The translations under genes and the position numbers were made by a program. The notes under the pieces are model-generated. The model saw only the letters and a program-made list of their open reading frames with translations. It was not told the origin of the DNA and did no database searches. A stretch of DNA of 64,000 nucleotides from Prevotella sp. UBA2742 (GTDB lineage Bacteria > Bacteroidota > Bacteroidia > Bacteroidales > Bacteroidaceae), in assembly GCA_002353485.1 (NCBI GenBank), contig DEJS01000018.1, forward strand, positions 54,575 through 118,574. The letters are read 5' to 3'. Position 1 is the stretch's first letter, and each line of letters opens with the position of its first letter. Positions 9,121-17,853 of this stretch are shown piece by piece.

Positions 9121-9606
9121 ATGACGAAAGAGGAATTTCAGCAGGCAGTGAGTACACTGCGACCGCAGCTGACAGGCCAGGCCCGACGCTATCTGGCTGA
9201 GGACGGCGAGGCCGAGGATGCCGTTCAGGATGTGCTGCTGCGCCTCTGGCAGATGCACGAAAGGCTGCGCCCCCCGATAGAAGGGCTGGCCACGGTGCTG
9301 ACAAGGAATATATGCATCGACCTGCTGCGGCGACGGCGCAATTCGGTAAGTTGCCAGACGCTGGCAATAGAAGCACCGGAAGTTGGGCAGAGCGAACGCC
9401 TGGAGCGCCTGATGGCCGTGGTTGACCGTCTGCCTGATGTGCAGCAGACCTTGCTCCGGCTGCGCCACATGCAGGGTATGGAAATGAAGGAGCTGGCCAC
9501 GCTGCTCCAGATGAGCGAGGCTGCCGTAAGAAAGGCGCTAAGCAGGGCACGCATGGCAGTAAGAGACGAATATATGAGACGACAGAAATATGAAGAAGAA
9601 AAGTAA
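9121..9606 (+). CDS. ECF-type RNA polymerase sigma-70 factor
   Basis: A 161-residue ECF sigma factor. Region 2 spans about 10-75, with AEDAVQDVLLRLWQ and the TRNICIDLLRRRR stretch that contacts the -10 element. Region 4 spans about 98-155, with LPDVQQTLLRLRHMQGMEMKELATLLQMSEAAVRKALSRAR as helix-turn-helix. It overlaps the next gene, which encodes a single-pass anti-sigma-like protein, by 17 bp, implying translational coupling. It would direct polymerase to a small regulon, perhaps including its own operon. The signal is unknown. Confidence 0.93.
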   Translation: MTKEEFQQAVSTLRPQLTGQARRYLAEDGEAEDAVQDVLLRLWQMHERLRPPIEGLATVLTRNICIDLLRRRRNSVSCQTLAIEAPEVGQSERLERLMAVVDRLPDVQQTLLRLRHMQGMEMKELATLLQMSEAAVRKALSRARMAVRDEYMRRQKYEEEK

Positions 9607-10033
9607 TATACGGTTACTCACCGAGCGTTTCTTTCAGGGAGAGACCACGCTGGAGGAAGAACACGAGCTCTACCGGCTCTATCGGAGGGGAGACGTGCCG
9701 ACAGAACTTCTGCACTATCGCGAGTTGTTCCTCGATATGCAGGCGGCGGCAGTGGACGAGCCGCTGGCACAGAAAATACCATTGCGTAAGACGTTGTTCT
9801 ACCGGTGGATGGCTGTGGCTGTTGTGGCTTTGCTGCTGATAGTCAATGGCGCTTTCTTCCTGTCACGAAGGATGCAGGTCCAGGATGAGTGTGAAGCCTA
9901 TATCTACGGCCGGCGGACTACGGACCCCGCTGTGGTGATGAGCGAGTTGAGGTGTACGGCCGCGACCATGGTTACGGGTAACGGGCAGGACAATGTGGAG
10001 CAACAGCTTAACGAGATGTTTAATTTAGAATAA
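9590..10033 (+). CDS. Single-pass anti-sigma-factor-like membrane protein
   Basis: A 147-residue protein with a charged N-terminal cytoplasmic part (about 1-65: RLLTERFFQGETTLEEEHELYRLYRR, typical of Bacteroidota anti-sigma N-termini), one transmembrane helix at about 70-90 (WMAVAVVALLLIVNGAFF), and a short periplasmic tail. The start overlaps the sigma gene by 17 bp. The position and the N-terminal motif support an anti-sigma role. There is no FecR domain, so any signal input would come through the short tail or a partner. Assignment is by context and N-terminal resemblance. Confidence 0.7.
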   Translation: MKKKSNIRLLTERFFQGETTLEEEHELYRLYRRGDVPTELLHYRELFLDMQAAAVDEPLAQKIPLRKTLFYRWMAVAVVALLLIVNGAFFLSRRMQVQDECEAYIYGRRTTDPAVVMSELRCTAATMVTGNGQDNVEQQLNEMFNLE

Positions 10034-10043
10034 GTGATAGCGT

Positions 10044-10475
10044 ATGAAGAGAGTTATGATGCTGATGGCCTTCGTGGTTTTGCAGATGGGGGCGCGGGCA
10101 CAAAAGGACTTGCATATCAATGCCTTGTTTGAAGGAAAGATAGTGCCACAAGAGCGTATGGTGGAGACCCGCGTACGGGGACGTTCGCTCAGCAAGTACG
10201 GACTGACCTATTTCCGTAGCCTGCGTTTTGAGCCCACGGGCAAGCAGGAGAAGCAGATCAAGGCCTTGCTTGAGCAGGACCTGGCCGAGCGTACAGAACA
10301 GGACTACCAGGTTATTACCGACGACGGCCTCTATCAGGTCTTCCTGGAACTGTCGCCGCACGGCAATACTAAGCGCATGCTGTGTTATAAGGCACGGTGC
10401 GAGGGGGTGCTTGTCATCTACATGGAGGGGCCGCAGGCCTCGATTAAGACACTGGAGAGCATGTCAAACAAATAA
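10044..10475 (+). CDS. Secreted small protein, DUF6108-like, in sigma factor operon
   Basis: A 143-residue protein with a signal peptide (MKRVMMLMAFVVLQMGARAQ). The mature part has alternating charged strands and helices, with FRSLRFEPTGKQEKQIKALLEQDL and a YQVFLELSPHGNTKRMLCYKAR beta hairpin. It resembles the small periplasmic proteins called DUF6108 in Bacteroidota, which are often next to ECF sigma genes; this family name is recalled and uncertain. It starts 10 bp after the anti-sigma-like gene and is followed closely by a beta-barrel protein, so it probably works in envelope sensing or repair with them. No enzyme motif was seen. Confidence 0.6.
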   Translation: MKRVMMLMAFVVLQMGARAQKDLHINALFEGKIVPQERMVETRVRGRSLSKYGLTYFRSLRFEPTGKQEKQIKALLEQDLAERTEQDYQVITDDGLYQVFLELSPHGNTKRMLCYKARCEGVLVIYMEGPQASIKTLESMSNK

Positions 10476-10492
10476 GTTAAATGATAAACAGC

Positions 10493-11356
10493 ATGAAGAA
10501 AACACTTTTATTTGCAATGGCCTTGTTGGGCACAGTGACAGTGCGTGGCGCTGAGGACAACGACACGACGGTGATTAACAATGCACGTAAGGTGGTGGTG
10601 ATTGCGGGCGACTCGTTACAGCAAATCAGGGTGATGGGTCGTGAGGGCGACGACAGCTACGTCTACAGGAACACGATCCAGCTGGTAGACAGCAACTACG
10701 TCAGCGAGCAGCGCACCTACCGTGAACTAAACGCTATCGGGTGGAGCGTGGGAAAGAAAAACGATGCATGGCGCTCGCATGCCATCACGTTGCACTTTGG
10801 ACTGGGCGTCTCACTGCCCACCGCCGTGCCCGGGGAGTACAAGATGAGGCCCTTCAAATCGTTCGAGGGCATGTTATGGCTGCAATACGACTACACCCCG
10901 AAGAAGAGACTGCAGACCTACTCTGTAGGCTTAGGCTTCACGGCTCGCGGCTATGGACTCAGGGACGACCAGATGTTCAACAAGGATGCCGATGGTGTTA
11001 CCGGACTGGGCCTCTACCCCGAGAATACTGCCAACCGCAGATCGCGCATCTCGGTGTACAGTCTTTCCATACCCTTCTTCTTTACCCAGAAGTTCGGGCA
11101 GAAGAGCCATGTCAAGCTCACCTTGGGTCCTGTCCTGAACATCAACGGGGGCTCCATCAATAGTTACTTTGAGAAGGACGACCGTGACTACGACTACACG
11201 ATTCACAAGATTGGCATCCGTCCGGTCACCGTCGACCTCATGGCTGTCCTTCGCTACTATGGTGTGGGCCTCTACTTCAAGTACTCGCCCATGTCGGTGC
11301 TCAAGTCAGGACGCGGGCCACAGTTCCACGCCCTGTCGCTTGGAGTGTATTTCTAA
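10493..11356 (+). CDS. Outer-membrane beta-barrel protein (PorT-like), last gene of sigma operon
   Basis: The start at 10493 is preferred over an ATG 12 bp upstream because it begins directly with the signal peptide MKKTLLFAMALLGTVTVRG. The protein has 287 residues. An N-terminal periplasmic part (about 20-80) is followed by amphipathic beta strands (ITLHFGLGVSLP, LQTYSVGLGFTARGYGL, ISVYSLSIPFFF) and ends in a C-terminal aromatic residue (LSLGVYF), typical of an eight-stranded barrel. Function is unknown. As the last gene of a sigma/anti-sigma operon it may be the envelope component whose state is sensed. Confidence 0.75.
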   Translation: MKKTLLFAMALLGTVTVRGAEDNDTTVINNARKVVVIAGDSLQQIRVMGREGDDSYVYRNTIQLVDSNYVSEQRTYRELNAIGWSVGKKNDAWRSHAITLHFGLGVSLPTAVPGEYKMRPFKSFEGMLWLQYDYTPKKRLQTYSVGLGFTARGYGLRDDQMFNKDADGVTGLGLYPENTANRRSRISVYSLSIPFFFTQKFGQKSHVKLTLGPVLNINGGSINSYFEKDDRDYDYTIHKIGIRPVTVDLMAVLRYYGVGLYFKYSPMSVLKSGRGPQFHALSLGVYF

Positions 11357-11374
11357 ACGAGGAAAGATGCTGTA

Positions 11375-12457
11375 TTAGCAGCAGTGTGACGAGAACAAGT
11401 TGCCCCAGGGGTAGCTGCCGGGTTTGAGGGTTACCAGCGTACCGCACGCGGCCCGCATCTGGACTACGCCTGGGGCCAGCTGGTGCTCTATCAGGAACTC
11501 GTTCCAGCCCAGGGCCTGCAGCGTGGCCCATGCGGTGGCTCCACCCTCGATGACGAGGTGGTCGGGGCGCTGACGAGCCGCCAGACGGCATGCCATCCGG
11601 GCCATCACGGAGCGCAGGTGTACGGCCACCGCCTTGCCGGTACGGTGGGTGTAGGGAATGGTCAGGATGAGGCTGTGCCCTGTGTCGTAAGCCGTGGTAT
11701 CCCATGCGGACAGGTCATCGGAACCGTCGTAGACCTGTCGCGGCATGGGGGCTGTGGGAATGCCCAAATGTAGCGGCTTGCTCTGTGTGCTGCCACAGAG
11801 GATGAGGGTAGAGGCATGCCCCATAGGGACTGATGACTTGTCGGACAGGCCTGACGTTGGCCTGTCGTGCGGAACAGGCTGTCGGGCAGTTATGGCCGCG
11901 AAGAGGTCTGCCGCACCGGCAAACAGCGTGTGGCCGTCGTCATACTGGGAGACGACGTGACGGATGTCGTCCGGGGTGGTGGCATCGGGCATGAGGATGC
12001 CGTGGCCTTCGGCATTGGGGAAGCGCTCGCGCAGTGACGACGTGCGGGCCGGAAACTCGGGGTCGAAGCTGAAGTCGGTCTGGTGGATGGGCGTGCCGTT
12101 AATGTAGTAGACACCTTGGCTGATGGTACGGCCTTTGGAAGGATTGGCAGGCAGGTAGACGGCCCGCCGGTAGCCGGTGGTCTGCAGGAGCGTGGTGAGC
12201 TCGGCCACGACATGGCCGCGAAGGGCCGAGTCGGTCTTCTTGAAGATGTGGTGCCCTGTCAGCCGGGAGGCGATGTGACGGGTCTGGTCGATGGCGTCGG
12301 CCTCCGTCATGGAGCGTGTGTCGGTGGCTACGACGGTAATGCCGTTGGCAGCGGTAGCCGTGGCAGGAGCGCAGACCAGACGTACAGGGTGGCCTGCCTC
12401 GAAGGCGATGCCGGCTATCTCGGCTGCCCCGGTGATGTCGTCAGCAATAACAATCAT
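11375..12457 (-). CDS. Four-carbon acid sugar kinase (DUF1537 family, DtnK/OtnK-like)
   Basis: A 360-residue kinase of the DUF1537 family, which phosphorylates four-carbon sugar acids such as D-threonate or erythronate. Visible motifs are IADDITGAAEIA at the N-terminus (sugar-acid site), FKKTDSALRGH near residue 93, and the C-terminal GG-ATA ATP-binding segment (EGGATAWATLQALGW). It is slightly shorter than typical 400-430-residue members. It lies 19 bp after a PdxA2-type gene on the same strand; DtnK-PdxA2 pairs are an established D-threonate route giving dihydroxyacetone phosphate. The nearby iron alcohol dehydrogenase and DapA-like lyase suggest the acid arises from a larger sugar acid. 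Confidence 0.9.
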   Translation of the reverse strand: MIVIADDITGAAEIAGIAFEAGHPVRLVCAPATATAANGITVVATDTRSMTEADAIDQTRHIASRLTGHHIFKKTDSALRGHVVAELTTLLQTTGYRRAVYLPANPSKGRTISQGVYYINGTPIHQTDFSFDPEFPARTSSLRERFPNAEGHGILMPDATTPDDIRHVVSQYDDGHTLFAGAADLFAAITARQPVPHDRPTSGLSDKSSVPMGHASTLILCGSTQSKPLHLGIPTAPMPRQVYDGSDDLSAWDTTAYDTGHSLILTIPYTHRTGKAVAVHLRSVMARMACRLAARQRPDHLVIEGGATAWATLQALGWNEFLIEHQLAPGVVQMRAACGTLVTLKPGSYPWGNLFSSHCC

Positions 12458-12476
12458 TCCAGGCGCTTCCCCCCCT

Positions 12477-13511
12477 TTACTTTTTATTCTTCCTATATAT
12501 TGCCATGCGGGTGGCGTAGTCGATGGAGAGCGTCATGGCCGAGTCGTTGGCAATGCCCTTGCCGGCAACGTCGAAGGCTGTGCCATGGTCTACCGAGACA
12601 CGGATGATGGGCAGTCCCAGGGTGATGTTGACACCGCTGGCCGACTCCATCTTGCCTGTCTCCTTGTTCCAGTTGAAGGCACAGACCTTCAGGGGGATGT
12701 GTCCCTGGTCGTGGTACATGGCTACGACGCCATCGTACTGTCCGCACTTGGCTTTGGCAAAGACACTGTCGGGGGGTACGGGGCCGTCGACGTCGAAACC
12801 GCGGGCTTTGAGTTCGTCGATGGCGGGAATAATCTCCTGTGCCTCCTCCCAGCCGAACATGCCGTTCTCGCTGGAGTGGGGGTTCAGACCGGCTACGCCA
12901 ATGTGGGGACGTTCGATGCCAAACTGGCGGCAGGCATCGTCGATGAGTTCTACGCACTCTATGACGCGGGCCTTCTTCACCAGGTCGCAGGCCTTACGCA
13001 GGGGTACGTGGGTGGAGACGTGGATGACGCGTATGTTCTCGTCGGCCAGCATCATGGCGTACTTCTTCGTATGCGTGAAGGTGGCGTATATCTCGGTATG
13101 GCCGTCGTAGTGGTGACCGGCCAGGTTCAGCGCTTCCTTGTTCAGGGGGGCTGTCACGGTGCCGTCCACCTCGTCGGCCATGGCCAGCTCGATGGCTTTC
13201 TTGATATATTGGAAGGCGGCATTGCCACATTGCGGCTGTACCTTGCCGAACTCGAAGGTAGAGAGGTCTACGCACTGCATGTCATAGACGTCGATGGTGC
13301 CATGCTCGAAGCGGGCGTCCTGGACACGCTGTACGGCGTTGACCTTGAGGTTGAAGCCAAGCAGCTGGACTGCCTGTGACAGGATGGCGGCGTCGCCGGT
13401 GACGATGGGACGGCACTTTTCGTAGGTCTCGGGGCGGTTGAGGGCACGTACGGTGATTTCAGGACCGATGCCTGCAGGGTCGCCCATGGTGATGGCTAAT
13501 ATTGGTTTCAT
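12477..13511 (-). CDS. pdxA2: PdxA2-type 4-phospho-threonate/erythronate dehydrogenase
   Basis: A 344-residue PdxA-family enzyme. Motifs are ITMGDPAGIGPEI at the start, the metal-binding histidines in GHTE, AGLNPHSSENGMFG and MYHDQGHIPLK, and SVDHGTAFD near the end. PdxA enzymes oxidise a phosphorylated 3-hydroxy acid with NAD and lose CO2. Canonical PdxA makes vitamin B6, but pairing with a DUF1537 kinase 19 bp downstream points to the catabolic PdxA2 version (4-phospho-D-threonate to dihydroxyacetone phosphate). An unusual 8-bp tandem repeat separates it from the alcohol dehydrogenase gene upstream. A vitamin B6 role cannot be excluded from sequence alone. Confidence 0.85.
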   Translation of the reverse strand: MKPILAITMGDPAGIGPEITVRALNRPETYEKCRPIVTGDAAILSQAVQLLGFNLKVNAVQRVQDARFEHGTIDVYDMQCVDLSTFEFGKVQPQCGNAAFQYIKKAIELAMADEVDGTVTAPLNKEALNLAGHHYDGHTEIYATFTHTKKYAMMLADENIRVIHVSTHVPLRKACDLVKKARVIECVELIDDACRQFGIERPHIGVAGLNPHSSENGMFGWEEAQEIIPAIDELKARGFDVDGPVPPDSVFAKAKCGQYDGVVAMYHDQGHIPLKVCAFNWNKETGKMESASGVNITLGLPIIRVSVDHGTAFDVAGKGIANDSAMTLSIDYATRMAIYRKNKK

Positions 13512-13536
13512 AATGAGGGTTGGTTTTTTTTCGGGG

Positions 13537-13592
13537 GCTTCGAGGTCTCGATGCTTCGACGTTTCGACGTTTCGATGTTTCGAGGCTTCGGG
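13537..13592. repeat. Seven-unit 8-bp tandem repeat between adh and pdxA2
   Basis: Seven consecutive octamers of the form GYTTCGAN (GCTTCGAG, GTCTCGAT, GCTTCGAC, GTTTCGAC, GTTTCGAT, GTTTCGAG, GCTTCGGG) fill the gap. They abut the stop codon of the alcohol dehydrogenase. The TCGA core makes each unit partly palindromic. No gene or terminator is seen here. Confidence 0.88.
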
Positions 13593-14738
13593 TTAATAAA
13601 GTGAATTATATATATCGCGGGCGTCTTGTTCAGTGACTTCGCGGGGGTTGTTCTTCAGCAGGCGCTGTACTTCCATGGCGGCGCGGGCCATGCCGTCGAC
13701 GGCCGTCTGGGGGATGCCAAGGTCGGTGAGTTTCTTGGGAATGCCTACGGCTTCGGCCAGTCGGTAGATGAATTCTACGCCGCGCTGGGCCGTCTCCTGG
13801 TCGTCGCGGCCGGGCTGGCAGCCCAGGGCTACGGCCACCTCGGCATAGCGTTTCTGGCTGACCTCGGCGTTGAACTTCATGACGCTGGGTAGCAGGATGG
13901 CGTTGGAGAGTCCGTGTGGAATATGGAACTCGCCGCCCAAGGGGTAGCTCAGGGCGTGTACGGCGGCGGTGTTGACGGGTCCGAGGCACAGACCGCCGTA
14001 GAGCGAGCCGAAGGCCAGGGCCTCACGGGCCTCTACGTCTTTGCCGTCCTTCACGGCACGCTCCAGGTTGGCAGCAATGAGGCGAATGCCCTGCAGGGCG
14101 TAGATGTCGACTGCGGGGTGGGCAAACTTGTTGGTATAGGCCTCGATGCAGTGGGTGAGGGCGTCCATGCCGGTGTCGGCCGTCACCTTGGCAGGAACGG
14201 TCCACGTCAGCTTGGGATCTACGTAGGCAGCATCGGCTATGAGGTAGGGCGACACGATGCCTTTCTTCAGATGGTCACGCTCGTCTAAGAGAATGGCGTT
14301 AGGCGACACCTCGCTGCCCGTGCCTGCCGTGGTGGGCAGACAGGCCAGCCAGAGACCTTTCTTCTGGATGAAGCCTGTGCCGAAGCAGTCGGCAGCCTGC
14401 TGGTCGCTGTCAGCAAAGGCGGCAACGAGCTTGGCAACGTCGAGCACGGAGCCGCCGCCGATGCCTACCACGCTGTCGGCATGGAAGAGGCGGGCCTTGG
14501 CCACGATGCTGTTAAAGTCGTTGAGCGTGGGCTCGGCCATGATTTGGTCGAACAGCTCGATGCTGACTCCCGCGCCTTTCAGTGCGTCGAGCGCCTCCTG
14601 GATGAGGGGCAGGATGGGTGGGGCGGTGAGTACATAGAGGCGCTTGAGGCCCAGTTTCAGGTAATCGTCAACTAATGTCTGGATGCAGCCCGTGCCAAAG
14701 ACTATCTTTTGAGGCTGCAGAAGGGTAATTGATTTCAT
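13593..14738 (-). CDS. Iron-containing alcohol dehydrogenase (group III)
   Basis: A 381-residue NAD(P)-dependent Fe-ADH. The nucleotide-binding GGGSVLDVAK motif is near residue 95 and TTAGTGSEV near 140. Metal ligands are visible in DALTHCIEAY (Asp and His) and in HALSYPLGGEFHIPHG (two His). The family interconverts aldehydes and alcohols in small sugars and diols. It is the first gene upstream of pdxA2 and the DUF1537 kinase on the minus strand, divergent from nhaC. In this context it could reduce a four-carbon aldehyde acid released by the lyase at 17.9-18.7 kb to threonate; that substrate is inference. Confidence 0.92.
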   Translation of the reverse strand: MKSITLLQPQKIVFGTGCIQTLVDDYLKLGLKRLYVLTAPPILPLIQEALDALKGAGVSIELFDQIMAEPTLNDFNSIVAKARLFHADSVVGIGGGSVLDVAKLVAAFADSDQQAADCFGTGFIQKKGLWLACLPTTAGTGSEVSPNAILLDERDHLKKGIVSPYLIADAAYVDPKLTWTVPAKVTADTGMDALTHCIEAYTNKFAHPAVDIYALQGIRLIAANLERAVKDGKDVEAREALAFGSLYGGLCLGPVNTAAVHALSYPLGGEFHIPHGLSNAILLPSVMKFNAEVSQKRYAEVAVALGCQPGRDDQETAQRGVEFIYRLAEAVGIPKKLTDLGIPQTAVDGMARAAMEVQRLLKNNPREVTEQDARDIYNSLY

Positions 14739-14808
14739 ATTCTTGCATTTATTATACTAATGAGATGACGAACAGACAAGTGTTTTGTCATCTTTTCCGG
14801 TAATCGCT

Positions 14809-14838
14809 TTGGCATTTGGAATATTATTTGTATCTTCG
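14809..14838 (+). promoter_or_regulatory. Probable nhaC promoter
   Basis: TTG at 14809, a 19-bp spacer and TATCTTCG at 14831-14838 (one mismatch to TAnnTTTG). Only 8 nt separate the -7 box from the ATG at 14847, so the message would be nearly leaderless. Confidence 0.5.
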
Positions 14839-14846
14839 CGGCCGTT

Positions 14847-16274
14847 ATGTCAGACGAAATAAGAATACCCCATCCGCTTGTTGCCATTCTTCCCGTGGCT
14901 GTACTGATAAGCTTCCTTGCCGTTGTCATCACGCTCTTTGGCAGCGACTCGCTGAGTGGTGGCAGCCAGATAGCACTGCTCTTGGCTACGGCTGTATGTA
15001 TATGCATAGCAGTGGCTTTCTATCGCGTACCATGGGAAAAGATAGAGGCGCAGATAGGGAAGACGATAGGCGGAATCAGCGTGACGCTGTTTATTCTGTT
15101 GTGTATAGGAATGCTGAGCGGGTCGTGGATGATTAGTGGTGTGGTGCCTACGATGATTTACTACGGCATACAGATTATGTCGCCGCAGTACTTCCTGGTG
15201 TCGGCATGCGGCATCTGTGCCATGGTGTCGCTGCTGTCTGGCAGTTCGTGGACCACGATAGCCACTATCGGCGTGGCACTGCTGGGCATCGGCCATGCGC
15301 TGGGGGTGTCGGAGGCATGGACGGCAGGTGCCATCATATCAGGGGCTTACTTCGGCGACAAGATGTCGCCTTTGAGCGACACCACCATTCTGGCGTCGTC
15401 GGCCACGGGAGTTGACCTGTTTGAGCACATACGCTACATGATGTTCACTACGGTGCCTACGTTTACGTTATCGCTCATCATATTCTTCATTGCGGGGCTG
15501 GACCATGGCTCTGACGAGGAGCTGCAGATAGCACTGTATACCGAAGGGCTGTCGAAGACGTTTAATATAACCCTGTGGACGTTGCTGGTGCCGGTGCTGA
15601 CGGGCGTGCTGATAGTTCGCCGCGTGCCCTCGCTCATCGTGCTCTTTGTCTCGTCGGTCATGGCCGGTGCCGTGGCGTTGCTGGCGCAGCCTCATATCTT
15701 GACGGAGATAGCCGGCAATGACAGTATGGTTCGCGGACTGGCCATCAGCTTTTATGGGTCTACCAGTGTGGATACGGGTCATGCCGAGCTGAACGAGCTG
15801 GTGGCGACGGGAGGCATGGCAGGCATGCTGAACACCATCTGGCTTATTCTCTGTGCCATGTGCTTCGGGGCGACCATGGTGGCTTGCGGCATGATAGAGA
15901 GCATTACCAGGGTCATTATGCGCTGGGTGCGCGGCCGCGTGTCGCTGGTGTCGTCGACGGTGGGGACGGGCCTGTTTCTTAACGTTACCACGGGCGACCA
16001 GTTTATATCCATCGTACTCAATGCCGATATATACAAGGAGGCATACCGTGAGCAGGGCTATGAGAAACGCCTGCTGAGCCGTACTACAGAAGATGCCGCA
16101 ACGGTGACCTCGGTACTGATACCTTGGAACACGTGCGGCATGACTCAGGCGACGGTGCTGGGCGTACCCACGCTTACCTATCTGCCCTATTGCTTCTTTA
16201 ACTATCTGAGTCCGCTGATGAGCATCGTCATTGCCGCTATTGGCTGGCGAATCTATCGCAGGACGTCAGACTAA
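14847..16274 (+). CDS. nhaC: NhaC family Na+/H+ antiporter
   Basis: A 475-residue inner-membrane protein with about 11-12 hydrophobic helices and NhaC-family features: the VSLLSGSSWTTIATIGVALLGIG segment near residue 135, GAYFGDKMSPLSDTT near 170, and the late STEDAATVTSVLIPWNTCGMTQ region. NhaC proteins exchange Na+ for H+, and some relatives exchange organic acids. It lies on the opposite strand inside the sugar-acid cluster, between the symporter and the alcohol dehydrogenase genes. A sodium-balancing role alongside the sodium:solute symporter is reasonable; organic acid exchange is an alternative. Confidence 0.9.
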   Translation: MSDEIRIPHPLVAILPVAVLISFLAVVITLFGSDSLSGGSQIALLLATAVCICIAVAFYRVPWEKIEAQIGKTIGGISVTLFILLCIGMLSGSWMISGVVPTMIYYGIQIMSPQYFLVSACGICAMVSLLSGSSWTTIATIGVALLGIGHALGVSEAWTAGAIISGAYFGDKMSPLSDTTILASSATGVDLFEHIRYMMFTTVPTFTLSLIIFFIAGLDHGSDEELQIALYTEGLSKTFNITLWTLLVPVLTGVLIVRRVPSLIVLFVSSVMAGAVALLAQPHILTEIAGNDSMVRGLAISFYGSTSVDTGHAELNELVATGGMAGMLNTIWLILCAMCFGATMVACGMIESITRVIMRWVRGRVSLVSSTVGTGLFLNVTTGDQFISIVLNADIYKEAYREQGYEKRLLSRTTEDAATVTSVLIPWNTCGMTQATVLGVPTLTYLPYCFFNYLSPLMSIVIAAIGWRIYRRTSD

Positions 16275-16287
16275 CGGCGGGGCCGTC

Positions 16288-17847
16288 TTATTCTTTTGTA
16301 CGTTTCTTTTCCTCCAGGTAGCCCCAGATGGTGAGCTCCTTGTCGGCCAGTGGCGTCTTGAACAGGAAGGAGGCCAGATAGCCCACAATAAGGACTATCA
16401 GATGGCTGTACACGCCCAGCATGTATTTGTGGTGTGTGAAGTTCCAGTCGCCCAGGTCGAGCAGGGTCTCCTTCACGCCATTGCCGTCGATGTCTACCTT
16501 TGTAGAGGTCAGCACAGCGTATGCCGTGAACAGCACGGCGGCAGCGATGCCGATGTACAGACCTTGTTTGTTGGCACGGCGCGAGAACAATCCCAGGATG
16601 AAGATGCCTACGATGCCGGCAGAGAAAATGGCATAGAGCGAGAAGAGTGCTCCCAGCACGCCCTCGCCACCCCACGAGATGTAGAGTGCTGCCACGCCGA
16701 TGGCTCCTACACCGGCCACCACCACCATCCACTTGCCAAAGCGTAGCTGCTGCTGGTCGGTGGCTTGACGGCGGAAGCGCATATAATAGTCCTGCACGGC
16801 AATGGCCGACAGACAGTTGAGGTCGCTGTCCAGTGACGAGATGGCGGCGGCAGCCAGGGCGGCAATGATGAGGCCTCGGATGCCTACGGGCAGCTCGTGG
16901 GCAATGAAGTAGGGGAATACCTCGTCGGCCTTGATGCCTTCAGGCAGCAGGGGTGCTCCCTGTGCGTGATAGTAGGCAAAGAGGGCGGTACCGATGAACA
17001 TGAACAGGGCCCAGATGGGTACTGACATCATCACACCGATGTAGGCGGCCTTCTTGGCCTCGTGGTCATTCTTGGCGGCGAGGTAGCGCTGCACGATGGT
17101 CTGGTCGGTGCCGTACTTCTGCAGGGCATAGAAGATTCCGTTGAGCACCATGACGATGAACGTCAGCTGCGTCAGATCCCAGTCGTAGGGGCCGAACGAT
17201 ATCTTGTTGTACTCCGAGGCGATGCGGAAGGTCTCTTCAGGGCCTCCTTCGATGCCGAACATGAGGATGAGGATACAGATGATGCCGCCACCGATGAGCA
17301 GGAAGCCCTGCGCTACGTCCATCCATACGATGGCCTCCATGCCGCCGAAGAGCGTCAGGATGATGATGGTGACACCCAGTATCAGCACGATGCTGTAGAT
17401 GTTGATGTCGAGGAAGGTGGCCAGGGCCATGGAGACGAGGAAGAATACCGTGCCTGCCTTGGAGAAGTGGCCCAGCGTGAAGGCCAGCGACGAATAAAGG
17501 CGTGCGAAGAGTCCGAAGCGGCGCTCGAAGTATTCGTAGGTGGAGAGGCGTATCACCTTTCGGAACAGGGGTACGATGATGCCGATGAGGGCCACCAGCA
17601 CGATGGGTACCATAAGACCCTGTACCAGCAGTATCCAGTTGTCGGCGTAGGCGGCTCCGGGATAGGCCAGGAAGGTAACACTCGAAATCAGGGTGGCAAA
17701 GATGCTGATGCCCACGGCCCAGGCGGGAATCTTGCCTCCGCCGGCAAAGTATTGCGACGTGTCTTTCTGTTTGTGGGCGAAGTAGACGCCTGTGCCGATG
17801 GCCGCCAGGATGGACAGCGCCACGATGAAATAGTCAATCCAGCTCAT
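16288..17847 (-). CDS. Sodium:solute symporter (SSS family)
   Basis: A 519-residue inner-membrane transporter with about 13 helices of the SSS family: YFAGGGKIPAWAVGISIFATLISSVTFLAYPG at 33-65 (sodium site region), GGMEAIVWMD near 170, and AALAAAAISSLDSDLNCLSA near 325. It starts 6 bp after the DapA-like lyase on the same strand, so they share an operon. Lyase plus SSS transporter is the arrangement of sialic acid and other 3-deoxy-ulosonic or keto sugar acid pathways. A second SSS gene with the same lyase partner type lies at 51902-53419. The substrate is likely an acidic sugar, not proven. Confidence 0.9.
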   Translation of the reverse strand: MSWIDYFIVALSILAAIGTGVYFAHKQKDTSQYFAGGGKIPAWAVGISIFATLISSVTFLAYPGAAYADNWILLVQGLMVPIVLVALIGIIVPLFRKVIRLSTYEYFERRFGLFARLYSSLAFTLGHFSKAGTVFFLVSMALATFLDINIYSIVLILGVTIIILTLFGGMEAIVWMDVAQGFLLIGGGIICILILMFGIEGGPEETFRIASEYNKISFGPYDWDLTQLTFIVMVLNGIFYALQKYGTDQTIVQRYLAAKNDHEAKKAAYIGVMMSVPIWALFMFIGTALFAYYHAQGAPLLPEGIKADEVFPYFIAHELPVGIRGLIIAALAAAAISSLDSDLNCLSAIAVQDYYMRFRRQATDQQQLRFGKWMVVVAGVGAIGVAALYISWGGEGVLGALFSLYAIFSAGIVGIFILGLFSRRANKQGLYIGIAAAVLFTAYAVLTSTKVDIDGNGVKETLLDLGDWNFTHHKYMLGVYSHLIVLIVGYLASFLFKTPLADKELTIWGYLEEKKRTKE

Positions 17848-17853
17848 GGTGTG

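Noticed and set aside
12477..13511. Canonical PdxA of vitamin B6 synthesis
   Set aside because: Kept only as an alternative: direct pairing with a DUF1537 kinase favours the catabolic PdxA2 role.
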